Source of the DNA: Alphaproteobacteria bacterium
GTDB taxonomy: Bacteria > Pseudomonadota > Alphaproteobacteria > Micropepsales > Micropepsaceae
DNA length: 64,000 nucleotides
Assembly (NCBI GenBank): GCA_028871345.1
Contig: JAGWNK010000009.1
Location: forward strand, 1 to 64,000
Direction: 5' to 3'
Shown here: piece by piece, positions 45,457 through 52,688 of the stretch
How the letters are laid out: every line of letters starts with the position of its first letter
Position numbering within the stretch: position 1 is the first letter of the stretch
Translations under genes and position numbers: made by a program
Notes under the pieces: generated by a model
Databases searched by the model: none
The model's input: only the letters and a program-made list of their open reading frames with translations
What the model was told of the DNA's origin: nothing

Positions 45457-46986
45457 CTATTTCGGCTTCTTGCAGATGAAGTTCGCGGCATCGTCGGGCG
45501 ATCCGCTGCCCTTGTAGAAAGCGACCTTGGGTTCGGCGCACAGCAGCCGCGTCATGCCGATCGTCCCTTCTTGCGCCACGTGGAAGCCGATGAGCGTCTC
45601 GGGGGCGTGGTCGTATTCCACCCAGTCCACGATGGCCGAAGTGCTGTCGAAGCTGTTGGGGCCGTCGCCGCCGCCGCAATGGCCCATCGACGGGATCATG
45701 AACAGCCGCACGAAATCGTCGGCGCCGGGCGTCTTCTGCGCCACCGCATGGAAGTAGTCGAGCGTGTTGTACGGCGACAGCACGTTGTCCGCCCAGCCGT
45801 GATAGAGCACGAGCTTGCCGCCGCGCGCCTTGAAGGCGGCAAGATCGGGGTTGGTGGCGTCGAGCATCGCGCCCAGCTCCGCCTCGAGCGGGGGAATGTC
45901 GCGGCCCGGATCGAAGGTGGCCGTCCGCCAGGAGGGCTTCTCCTTCAACACCTGGATCATCATGACGGTGTCGAAGGGGTCGTGGTCGTGGGGATACTCG
46001 ATGGGGCCGATGGCGAAGGCGCCCAGCGGCATGCCGGGATAGAGCTTGACGCCGCCTTCCGCCGGCTTCGGATCATAGAGCTTTTTGGCGCGCGCGATCT
46101 GCGCCTTGGTCAGGCAGTCGGGCTTGTCGCCCGCCTTGCACTGCACGGCGCGGTAATCGAACTTGCACAGACGCGGGTCGGTGATGAAGTCGTCCTTCAC
46201 GCTCTGCTCGGCGACGCATTGCGCCACCATGGCCTTGGCGAGCAGCGTCAGCTTGGCGTTCGGGATGTCGCCTTTGGGGTCGCGGCGCGACCAATAGGCC
46301 TCGACGAAGGCGCGCGACTGCAGGCGCACGAAGTTGTTGGCCGGCGCGCCGGCGACGATGCCGTCATAGTCCTGGGGATAGCGCTGCGCCTCGCTCAGCC
46401 CCTGCCATCCGCCCGACGAGCAGCCGGTGAAATAGGCCTTGCGCGCCGGCGTGCCGTAATAGGCGGCGACGATCTTCTTGGCGGTGACCGCCATCAGGTG
46501 ATGGCCGCGATAGGCGAAGTTCTCGACGCGCTCGGGATGGCCCGCGATCCAGTCGGTGTCGAAGAACCCCTTGGGCGTGACATGTCCCGTGTCGGTCGAG
46601 GCGGTGGCGAAGCCCGCCGTCACCGCGCGCGACATCTCCGGATAGTTGAGGGCCCCGGTGAAGCCGCCGTTGCCCACGCCTTCGAAGCGTCCGTTCCAGA
46701 TGTCGGGCAGCCAGACTTCGACCTTGATCTCCGTTTCGATGGTCAGCGTGACGCGGCAGAACGACGTTCTGGCTTCCGTGGCCGCCCCGGCGAAGGAATT
46801 GAACAGAGACGGCGGGATCTTCCAGCCCGGCACGACGTGTTCGGCGGCGGTGATCCTGGCCGCGTCGAGCTTGAGGTCGGCGAGCGCCGCGCACGAGGCG
46901 TTCGATCCGGGCTGCGCCGGGGCGGCGGTTGCAAGCCCTGCCGCGGCCACCAACGCCGCTGCGAGCCGCCTGTGGATTTGCGCCAT
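45457..46986 (-). CDS. Tannase/feruloyl esterase family protein
   Basis: 509 residues with a signal peptide. The nucleophile serine is in FTGCSSGGWQG, the aspartate in YHGWADNVLSP and the histidine in PSMGHCGGG, where the C before S and C after H make the CS-D-HC disulfide motif of tannases. It should hydrolyse plant phenolic esters outside the inner membrane; the exact substrate is unknown. AAGGGGGG ahead of ATG 46986; the long open frame to 47322 is not the start. Confidence 0.92.
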   Translation of the reverse strand: MAQIHRRLAAALVAAAGLATAAPAQPGSNASCAALADLKLDAARITAAEHVVPGWKIPPSLFNSFAGAATEARTSFCRVTLTIETEIKVEVWLPDIWNGRFEGVGNGGFTGALNYPEMSRAVTAGFATASTDTGHVTPKGFFDTDWIAGHPERVENFAYRGHHLMAVTAKKIVAAYYGTPARKAYFTGCSSGGWQGLSEAQRYPQDYDGIVAGAPANNFVRLQSRAFVEAYWSRRDPKGDIPNAKLTLLAKAMVAQCVAEQSVKDDFITDPRLCKFDYRAVQCKAGDKPDCLTKAQIARAKKLYDPKPAEGGVKLYPGMPLGAFAIGPIEYPHDHDPFDTVMMIQVLKEKPSWRTATFDPGRDIPPLEAELGAMLDATNPDLAAFKARGGKLVLYHGWADNVLSPYNTLDYFHAVAQKTPGADDFVRLFMIPSMGHCGGGDGPNSFDSTSAIVDWVEYDHAPETLIGFHVAQEGTIGMTRLLCAEPKVAFYKGSGSPDDAANFICKKPK

Positions 46987-47184
46987 GAGCCCCCCTTGGT
47001 CCTGCCCGGCGCCAGAGTATGCCGGAACGCCCGCCCGCCAAAGCCCCGACGGTCGCGGCGCGTGCCGATGCGCCTGAGGTCCCATCGTTCCAAGTCCGCC
47101 TCGCGCCGGAAAGAGCGGGCAACCCTCTTTCTGCCCGCTGGACGCGGAGCGATCATCCATGGCGGTTGCGTTTATGGCGATTGG

Positions 47185-47290
47185 GTTTGTTTGTGCCCCC
47201 GCTTTGGCGGGGGAAGTCCGCCCGAAGGGCGGCAAGGGGGCGGCCGACCTGCGGAACGCGCCGCGAAGCGGAGGGGGAAGGCGGGCGGAG
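47185..47290. repeat. Dispersed palindromic repeat copy
   Basis: GCCCCCGCTTTGGCGGGGGAAGT, CCGCCCGAAGGGCGG and GCGCCGCGAAGCGGAGGGGGAAGG form nested hairpins. It lies between the tannase gene and the small membrane protein gene. Confidence 0.6.
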
Positions 47291-47410
47291 ATCGGCATGA
47301 AAATCCGTTCTTTCCTCCGCATCCGCGCAAGCCCGGTCTTCCTCGCTGCCGTGTGCTATGCTTCTGCCGGCAGGGGCGCTTGCCTCCTGTCGATCGGCAA
47401 GGGGGATGTC

Positions 47411-47704
47411 ATGGGGGTGATGGTTGCTGTCGCCGTGATCGCCGTCGCACTCGGTTTTGGCCTGGGCTGGGTCGTCGGCAGCCGTCGTCGCAAGATCGAA
47501 GCCGATCTCGACGCTCTGTGGTGCGATGCCTATCGCGAAAACGCGCAGGTCGACCTGGAAGCGATGCGCAAGAAGGCCATGACCATCGTGCGGCTGGCCA
47601 ACGAGATCGCGACGACGGCCACCCAGGCCCATGAGACGGTGCTGAAGACGCACGGCATTCTGGAGCCGCCGGCGCTGCCGGCGAATGCGCCCTTGCAGGA
47701 TTAG
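47411..47704 (+). CDS. Small single-TM protein, unknown
   Basis: 97 residues. N-terminal membrane anchor (VAVAVIAVALGFGLGWVVGS) followed by a charged helical cytoplasmic part with one cysteine (LWCDAYRENAQVDLEAMRKKAM). AAGGGGG 5 bp ahead of ATG 47411 supports this start rather than the ATG at 47159, which would translate the repeat. Function unknown. Confidence 0.5.
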   Translation: MGVMVAVAVIAVALGFGLGWVVGSRRRKIEADLDALWCDAYRENAQVDLEAMRKKAMTIVRLANEIATTATQAHETVLKTHGILEPPALPANAPLQD

Positions 47705-47781
47705 CGGACACCTCCGCCCCGCGAAACGCCGGTTCGTCATCACCACCCGCGGCCGACCGCGCGGCGGTCGCGTTTCATTGC

Positions 47782-47807
47782 CCGAACAATATGCGGATTC
47801 TGTTCAC
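47782..47807. repeat. Boundary palindrome, copy 1
   Basis: CCGAACA-N12-TGTTCAC, with ATTCTGTTCAC at its right end (47797-47807). It marks the left side of the low-GC island, 120 bp before the AAA/DUF4143 gene. See copies 2 (49172-49200) and 3 (50618-50644). Confidence 0.55.
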
Positions 47808-47929
47808 AGGCGAGCAAATGCTATCGAAAGAAGACAATTCTGCACTTCAGGCTATGTAGTAATATATTGATTTTCCTTTAGTAATTTTAATATCTTGCAA
47901 TTTCGCTCTCTATGCGCGAATTTGCATAG

Positions 47930-49132
47930 ATGCTTCCCAGGCTTCTCAAACCGACACTTGAAAACCGGCTCAAGCAGTTTCCGGCCGTGGCATTGCTTGG
48001 CCCGCGCCAATCGGGAAAAACGACGCTCGCCCTCGAATTGGCCGAGGAGCGCAAGGACAAAGCCGTTTATCTCGATCTGGAGAATCCGGCCGACCGGCGG
48101 CGTCTCGACGATCCAGTCGCTTATCTCCGTGCCCAACGCGGGCGCTTGGTCATTCTCGACGAGATTCACCGTGTCCCCGAAATCTTTGCCGTCCTACGCG
48201 GCGAAATCGACGCAAGGCGGCGCGCTGGAGAAAAATCGGGACAATTCCTCATTCTCGGCTCTGCCGCGCTCGATCTCCTGCGGCAATCTTCCGAGAGCCT
48301 CGCGGGGCGGATCAGCTTCCTTGAACTCATGCCGTTCCAGCCGCAGGAAGTCCTACCCGTCGATGGTGTCGAAGCCGCCGACAAGCTATGGCTGCGCGGC
48401 GGATTCCCAAGCAGCTATCTCGCCGAAAACGATCAAGAAAGCAGCCTATGGCGTGCCTCCTTCATTCGCTCATACCTTGAACGAGACATTCCCCAATTCG
48501 GCGTTCGCATCCCGGCGGAAACCGTCGAGCGCTTTTGGACGATGCTCGCCCATACGCAGGGCGGGTTATTCAACGGCCATCGTCTCGCGCAAAGTCTCGG
48601 CGTCGGCTGGCACGCGGTTTCCCATTATCTCGGGCTTCTGGCGGACTTGATGCTTGTGCGGCGCTTGTCGCCATGGACGGCGAATGTCGGCAAGCGACTC
48701 GTTAAATCCCCCAAGATCTATTTACGAGACTCCGGCCTTTTGCATTCCCTGTTGAATCTGCCGACGTTGAACGACGTATTGGGCCATCCGATTGCCGGCG
48801 CAAGCTGGGAGGGATTTGCGATGGAGGCCATCATTGCCGCCGCGCCCGATGGAACCAAGCCCCATTTCTATCGCTCGGCAACGGGGCACGAGATCGACCT
48901 CGTGCTCGAATTGTCTGCATCGCGCCGTTGGGCGTTCGAATTCAAGAAATCGCTCTCGCCGAACGTCGAGAAAGGCTTTCACGTCGCAAGCGCGGACATA
49001 AAGGCCGAGCGTAAAATCCTCGTCTATCCGGGGCAAGACGCTTATCCCGGCACCGGCGGCGCGGAAGTCTTGCCGCTCCTCGACGCGGTCAAAGCCGTCG
49101 ATAAACCCGGTGCAAAGGCGGCAAAGCGATGA
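47930..49132 (+). CDS. AAA family ATPase with DUF4143
   Basis: 400 residues. N-terminal AAA_14 ATPase: Walker A ALLGPRQSGKTTLA near 22-35 and Walker B LVILDEIHRVPE; C-terminal DUF4143, a nuclease-like fold, with YLERDIPQFG, LAQSLGVGWHAVSHYLGLL and GHEIDLVLEL, EFKKS (D...ExK-like). These proteins are widespread in accessory DNA and of unknown role, perhaps defence or toxin-antitoxin-like. Low GC fits transfer. Confidence 0.85.
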   Translation: MLPRLLKPTLENRLKQFPAVALLGPRQSGKTTLALELAEERKDKAVYLDLENPADRRRLDDPVAYLRAQRGRLVILDEIHRVPEIFAVLRGEIDARRRAGEKSGQFLILGSAALDLLRQSSESLAGRISFLELMPFQPQEVLPVDGVEAADKLWLRGGFPSSYLAENDQESSLWRASFIRSYLERDIPQFGVRIPAETVERFWTMLAHTQGGLFNGHRLAQSLGVGWHAVSHYLGLLADLMLVRRLSPWTANVGKRLVKSPKIYLRDSGLLHSLLNLPTLNDVLGHPIAGASWEGFAMEAIIAAAPDGTKPHFYRSATGHEIDLVLELSASRRWAFEFKKSLSPNVEKGFHVASADIKAERKILVYPGQDAYPGTGGAEVLPLLDAVKAVDKPGAKAAKR

Positions 49133-49171
49133 TCCCCGATTGGAAACTTACGGCCCCGAATCGGGGGCACG

Positions 49172-49200
49172 GTGAATACAATTTGCTGTATTCTGTTCAC
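49172..49200. repeat. Boundary palindrome, copy 2
   Basis: GTGAATACA-ATTTGC-TGTATTC then TGTTCAC; contains a perfect 7-bp inverted repeat (GAATACA/TGTATTC) and the common ATTCTGTTCAC (49190-49200). It lies between the ATPase gene and the HigBA operon. Confidence 0.6.
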
Positions 49201-49275
49201 GCGCCGCGTCGTCCCCGAGGGTCGGAGAGGGCCACTTCGGCTGTTAAACCCCTGAAACTCGCCAAATATAACACC

Positions 49276-49304
49276 TTGCACTATAGTTCATAGTGCTATA
49301 TATT
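49276..49304 (+). promoter_or_regulatory. higBA promoter with overlapping operator
   Basis: TTGCAC (49276-49281), 17-bp spacer, TATATT (49299-49304). A perfect palindrome GCACTAT-AGTTC-ATAGTGC (49278-49296) covers the spacer, as expected for autorepression by the antitoxin. The first codon of higB follows at 49317. Confidence 0.75.
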
Positions 49305-49316
49305 ATGACTTGATGG

Positions 49317-49724
49317 GTGGACGTGCCGATATTCAAAACGAAATGGTTCGCACGGTTTGCCCGCAAAGAAGGCATCAGTGACGCTGCGCTGACAGAGGCG
49401 ATTTCTCAGGCCGAGAAAGGCTTGGTCGATGCCAAGCTTGGCGGCGACCTGATCAAGCAGCGCGTTGCCCGGTCTGGCGGAGGAAAGTCTGGCGGGTACC
49501 GCACCCTGATTGCGTTTCGAGCAAAGGACCGAGCCGTGTTCCTGTATGGGTTTGCAAAGAATGAGCGCGAAAACATCAAGGACGACGAACTGGCGACACT
49601 TAAGGAAATCGCTGCCGCATGGATGGCCGCAGACACAAAGAAGATTGAGCGCGCCCTCAAGGAAGGCGAACTGCACGACGTAAACCCGAAGGAGCCGAAA
49701 GATGAAAAAGACAGGAAAAAGTAA
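49317..49724 (+). CDS. higB: RelE/HigB family toxin
   Basis: 135 residues. FKTKWFARFARKEGISDAAL and GGGKSGGYRTLIAFRAKDRAVFLYGFAKNERENI are typical of the RelE/HigB2-like toxin group (ribosome-dependent mRNA cleavage by family). GTG start at 49317 (or 49323). It overlaps the antitoxin gene by 23 bp, toxin first, which is the Hig order. Confidence 0.85.
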   Translation: MDVPIFKTKWFARFARKEGISDAALTEAISQAEKGLVDAKLGGDLIKQRVARSGGGKSGGYRTLIAFRAKDRAVFLYGFAKNERENIKDDELATLKEIAAAWMAADTKKIERALKEGELHDVNPKEPKDEKDRKK

Positions 49725-50034
49725 GCTCACAAAGGCATTGCTCGAAACCGCAGACGGCATGCATCGCACTGGTATCTTGTCCGATGCCGCTCATGCGAAG
49801 ATCACGAAGCGACATTTAGATGCTGCCGAAGCGGCAACGGTCGCACCGCTGTCGCCGCGAGAAATCCGTAGCCTCCGCGAGAACGCGAAGATGAGCCAAG
49901 CGGTATTTGCCCACTATCTCCATCTGACGACGGGCTACGTTTCACAATTGGAACGCGGCATTAAACACCCGAAGGGGCCGGCATTGGTGCTGCTCAACGT
50001 CATCCGGCGCAAGGGGATGGAAGCGATCTTGTGA
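49702..50034 (+). CDS. higA: HigA-like XRE antitoxin
   Basis: 110 residues. Helix-turn-helix SPREIRSLRENAKMSQAVFA, then LHLTTGYVSQLERGIKHPKG. It should bind HigB and repress the operon through the palindrome at 49278-49296. Its 3' end is antisense to the decayed recombinase that follows. Confidence 0.88.
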   Translation: MKKTGKSKLTKALLETADGMHRTGILSDAAHAKITKRHLDAAEAATVAPLSPREIRSLRENAKMSQAVFAHYLHLTTGYVSQLERGIKHPKGPALVLLNVIRRKGMEAIL

Positions 50035-50552
50035 CGACGGCAATGCCATACTCGGTCGGGGAGATGATGGCCTGAATGGATGCCCGAGCCATCGTTGGAC
50101 AATGTTGAGCGGAATTCCCTTCTGACCAGCTTCCACGGCAAACGCGTGACGCAATGCCTTCGGCTTGCAGAGGCTTTCGGCGATCCCGACCTTCCGCATA
50201 ACTGCCTTGACCACCTTCCACGCATTCGTGCGTCCCCAAGACCACAAGCGACCTTCTCTGCTTATGCCGTACGTCGTCAGAAGCGGGATTAACGTGCGGG
50301 GCACAGGGACTGCCCGATATATCTGTTTTTTCGCTGCTTGAGCGTCTCGAAGATGATCGCCTCGTCGGCGGCGTCGATACGGTATGGCGTTAGAGCGAGC
50401 ACTTCCGATATCCGCGCACCTGTGAATGCCAACGTGAGACAAAACGTGGAGACTGCATCTCGCTCCTTCGAGGCGGCATAAACGAAAGCCAGCCGCTCTC
50501 TCGCAATCAGATGTTTGCGATTGCCGCGTTGGTCGAAGAGTGCCGGTGTCAT
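50030..50552 (-). pseudogene. Decayed tyrosine recombinase
   Basis: The integrase begins MTPALFDQRGNRKHL, with LAFTGARISEVLAL carrying the first active-site Arg. A frameshift near 50320 moves the rest into another frame (IYRAVPVPRTLIPLL, KALRHAFAVEAG, LNIVQRWLGH), and another shift near 50110 affects the tyrosine end (ASIQAIISPTEY). The N-terminal core-binding part is short. It is therefore nonfunctional, but it explains how the island arrived. Confidence 0.8.
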
Positions 50553-50617
50553 GGGTTCGATCCTTCCGTTGGAGGTTGGAAAAATCGAGGCCGGACGATT
50601 GACCGGGCAAATATGGT

Positions 50618-50644
50618 GTGAACAAAATACAGCATTCTGTTCAC
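50618..50644. repeat. Boundary palindrome, copy 3
   Basis: GTGAACA-N13-TGTTCAC, a perfect 7-bp inverted repeat; contains the common ATTCTGTTCAC (50634-50644) followed by GC as in copy 2. It lies 66 bp upstream of the recombinase start at the right side of the island. Confidence 0.6.
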
Positions 50645-50981
50645 GCACGGTGATACATTGGGCCGGTCAATGACCGAGCCGGCGAAGGCGGTAGGGCCTT
50701 CGGCATGTGAGGAGATGATACCGAGTACGGAAAAATCAATTACGTCGCGCACGAAAGGCTCCATCGCCATTCATGGCGCCATGCGCCATTGATCGATTGA
50801 CGACGAAGAAATTTGGTGAAGCCAGGAGGCAAGGCGGAGGCGCTGATTCCCAGGCCTCCGCAAGAGAACGAACGCAGAGCGCAGTGGTCCGGCGACGAAG
50901 AATATTCGTCCGCCCACATACTGACGTTCCGTTCTTTATACGGAAAATCATTCGCCGGGCCAACGATGGCAAATCACTTGC
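50645..50981. other. 337-bp gap without a supported gene
   Basis: An 86-codon open frame (50773-51033) has no recognisable content and runs into nudC antisense, so I do not call it. Low GC relative to the right flank; it may be the trailing edge of the island. Confidence 0.35.
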
Positions 50982-51881
50982 TTATGAATCGGTCGACGAC
51001 TCGCGACCTTCCACCCACGCCCTGACCAGGTGATGGGCGATGGCGGCGGGGAACGGCCCGCGGCGGCCGGCCATCTTGCCGTCGAGCAGATCGCGCGCCT
51101 CGGCACGCGTCAGCCACACGGAGTCCACCAGCTCGTTGCCGTCGAGCGTCACCTCCGACCGCGCGCATTGCGCGAAGCATCCGATCATCAGCGAAGAGGG
51201 AAACGGCCAGGGCTGGCAGGCGTAATACGTCACTTCGCCCGCCGTCACGCCGGCTTCCTCGAACAGCTCGCGGCGCACCGCCTCTTCGAAGGTCTCGCCC
51301 GGCTCCACGAATCCCGCCAGCGCCGAATAGAAGTCCGCCCCCCACGCCTTGTTGCGCGCCAGAAGGCAGCGCTCGCCGCAGATCGCCAGCATGATCACCG
51401 CCGGATCGGTGCGCGGGAAATGCTCGGCGCCGCAGGGCGTGCAGATGCGCTTGTAGCCGGCATCGCCGGGCGTGGTCGGCGCCCCGCAGCGCGCGCAGAA
51501 GCCGTGCCGGGCATGCCAATCGATCATCGCTTTGGCCTGGCTGAGGATGGCGAGATCGCCGAGATCGAGCAGCGCCGCCGCGGCGCGCAGCTCGCGGAAC
51601 ACGCCGTGTGGGGCGAACCGCTCGGCCGCATCGCTGCACGCCGACACGTCCACCGCGAACAGTGCCGCTTCGCCCTCGAGGCCGAGGAACACCGACGGCG
51701 CGCCGGCGAATTCCTCCATCGCCCTAACCCGCGCGGCGCGCAGGACCGATTCGCCCGACACCAGCACCTGCAAGCGCGCCAGGGGCAGAATCAGTCCGCG
51801 CTGCCGCCGCTCGGCGATCCAGGCGGCATCCGCGCGCCGTTCGCTGGCGCGATTGAGGGGATTTCCGGTGAAAGGCAGCAT
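50982..51881 (-). CDS. nudC: NADH pyrophosphatase NudC
   Basis: 299 residues. Zinc ribbon CARCGAPTTPGD with CTPCG, then the Nudix box GFVEPGETFEEAVRRELFEEAG and the NudC-specific QPWPFPSSLM. It cleaves NAD(H) and removes NAD caps from RNA by family. It is divergent from the 30-residue membrane peptide gene. Confidence 0.95.
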   Translation of the reverse strand: MLPFTGNPLNRASERRADAAWIAERRQRGLILPLARLQVLVSGESVLRAARVRAMEEFAGAPSVFLGLEGEAALFAVDVSACSDAAERFAPHGVFRELRAAAALLDLGDLAILSQAKAMIDWHARHGFCARCGAPTTPGDAGYKRICTPCGAEHFPRTDPAVIMLAICGERCLLARNKAWGADFYSALAGFVEPGETFEEAVRRELFEEAGVTAGEVTYYACQPWPFPSSLMIGCFAQCARSEVTLDGNELVDSVWLTRAEARDLLDGKMAGRRGPFPAAIAHHLVRAWVEGRESSTDS

Positions 51882-51905
51882 GTCGGCTCCGAATGTTTGC
51901 CGCGG

Positions 51906-51933
51906 TTGACAGGCGGGCTCGCCACGCTACCAT
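51906..51933 (+). promoter_or_regulatory. Sigma-70-type promoter of small peptide gene
   Basis: TTGACA (51906-51911), 16-bp spacer, TACCAT (51928-51933). It lies 42 bp upstream of the ATG at 51975. The -35 box matches consensus exactly. Confidence 0.5.
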
Positions 51934-51974
51934 TGCGGACGCGGGGCTTTTCTGCCTAACCACGGAGAAACGCC

Positions 51975-52067
51975 ATGGCAACGGCACTCTTGGTCAGCTT
52001 TGTGACCCTCGGACTTGCGGTGTTCGGAACGACCCTCGTCAAGATGCTGTCTCAAGTCGAAGATTAG
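51975..52067 (+). CDS. 30-residue membrane peptide
   Basis: A short reading frame: MATALLVSFVTLGLAVFG, then TTLVKMLSQVED, a single membrane helix with an acidic end. GGAG lies 8 bp before ATG 51975, a consensus-like promoter is upstream, and a stable hairpin follows, so it has all parts of a small transcription unit. Small-protein families of this type are poorly catalogued; function unknown. Confidence 0.6.
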   Translation: MATALLVSFVTLGLAVFGTTLVKMLSQVED

Positions 52068-52073
52068 TGGCAA

Positions 52074-52096
52074 CGGCGCCCGCTGGGCGGCGCCGT
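52074..52096 (+). terminator. Hairpin after 30-residue peptide gene
   Basis: CGGCGCC and GGCGCCG form a 7-bp perfect stem around CGCTGGGC, starting a few bases past the stop codon. No T-run follows. Confidence 0.5.
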
Positions 52097-52150
52097 CCAC
52101 TGCCATTTGGTGCAAGGCCGCGGTTCCGCGGGAAATTAAGCGCCGCCGTC

Positions 52151-52221
52151 CCGGTCAGGTCCGGAAGGGCGCGGCAGCGCGCGAGCGCCGTAACGATTGC
52201 GGTCCAGCCCGCAACCGCCGC
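52151..52221 (+). ncRNA. SRP RNA-like unit 1, 5'-truncated
   Basis: Starts at CCGGTCAGGTCC (GGTCAGG from 52153) and shares with units 2 and 3 the GGAAGG, a GC-rich hairpin 6 nt shorter than theirs, CGCCGTAACGATTGCGGTCC and CCGCCGC. The upstream 5' arm and promoter box are replaced by unrelated sequence, so it is probably not transcribed as an SRP-like RNA by itself. Confidence 0.55.
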
Positions 52222-52267
52222 TTTTGCCAGACTCGCCATCGGTGGACGCCTGCACTATATCCATCCC

Positions 52268-52377
52268 GGGAACCGGTGGTGGACGGACCGCTCGTGGGCG
52301 CGGTCAGGTCCGGAAGGGCGAGGGCGCGGCGGCGCGCGAGCGCCGTAACGATTGCGATCCAGCCCACAACCGCCGCC
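52268..52377 (+). ncRNA. SRP RNA-like unit 2 with altered apex
   Basis: Starts at GGGAACCGG 6 bp after a TATATC box (52256-52261). The 5' arm GGACCG, GGTCAGGTCC (52302) and GGAAGG match canonical ffs. Where ffs has AAGCAGCC, this copy has a hairpin with stems GGCG/CGCC and CGCG/CGCG, then GTAACGA as in ffs. The 3' arm ends CCGCCGCC, which can pair with GGTGGTGG (with two wobbles). One base of the inner helix is mismatched (GCGATCC). Confidence 0.6.
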
Positions 52378-52422
52378 TTTGCCAGACTCGCCATCGGTGG
52401 ACGCCTGCACTATATCCATCCC

Positions 52423-52532
52423 GGGAACCGGTGGTGGACGGACCGCTCGCCAACCCGGTCAGGTCCGGAAGGGCGAGAGCGCGACAGCGCGCGAGCGCCG
52501 TAACGATTGCGGTCCAGCCCACAGCCGCCGCC
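52423..52532 (+). ncRNA. SRP RNA-like unit 3 with altered apex
   Basis: 155 bp downstream of unit 2 and about 95% identical. GGACCGC/GCGGTCC, TCGCCAAC/GTAACGA and GGTGGTGG/CCGCCGCC can all form, so an SRP-like rod is still possible. The apical insert keeps its stem bases and differs from unit 2 only at loop positions (AGAG for AGGG, ACAG for GCGG). The Ffh-contact strand AGCA of canonical 4.5S RNA is absent. Confidence 0.6.
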
Positions 52533-52565
52533 TTTGCCAGACTCGCCATCCAGGGACGCCTGCAC

Positions 52566-52571
52566 TATATC
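52566..52571 (+). promoter_or_regulatory. -10 box of ffs
   Basis: TATATC, 6 bp before GGGAACCGG where the ffs stem begins. The same CACTATATCCATCCCGGG context is repeated exactly in front of units 2 (52256) and 3 (52411). I see only a weak -35 (TCGCCA, 17 bp upstream). Confidence 0.45.
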
Positions 52572-52577
52572 CATCCC

Positions 52578-52669
52578 GGGAACCGGTGGTGGACGGACCG
52601 CTCGCCAACCCGGTCAGGTCCGGAAGGAAGCAGCCGTAACGATTCCGGTCCGGGTTGCTGCCGGTTCCC
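52578..52669 (+). ncRNA. ffs: Signal recognition particle 4.5S RNA
   Basis: Canonical bacterial small SRP RNA: terminal stem GGGAACCGG/CCGGTTCCC, inner helices CGGACCG/CGGTCCG and TCGCCAAC/GTAACGA, and apex GGTCAGGTCC-GGAA-GGAAGCAGCC with the GNRA loop and the CAGG/AGCA internal loop that binds Ffh. It targets nascent membrane proteins with Ffh. The position 20 bp before dnaX is usual in several bacteria. It is the last and only canonical copy of the array. Confidence 0.95.
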
Positions 52670-52688
52670 ACCTCACACCGGGCGCGCG

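Noticed and set aside
50540-50580. Possible tRNA T-arm (GGTTCGATCC) as attachment site
   Set aside because: No acceptor, D or anticodon stems can be drawn around it; it is the leader of the recombinase pseudogene. I found no tRNA or rRNA gene in the window.
50773-51033. 86-codon open frame
   Set aside because: No recognised motif, no clear ribosome binding site, and it overlaps the 3' end of nudC antisense.
52151-52669. CRISPR array
   Set aside because: Repeats are about 155 bp, nearly identical throughout without variable spacers, and contain SRP RNA motifs. No cas genes.
52197-52688. dnaX frame open upstream through the SRP-like array
   Set aside because: The 155-bp unit is not a multiple of three, the translated repeats differ in frame from copy to copy, and the family start MDDTEPSLG is at 52689. 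Openness is due to high GC.
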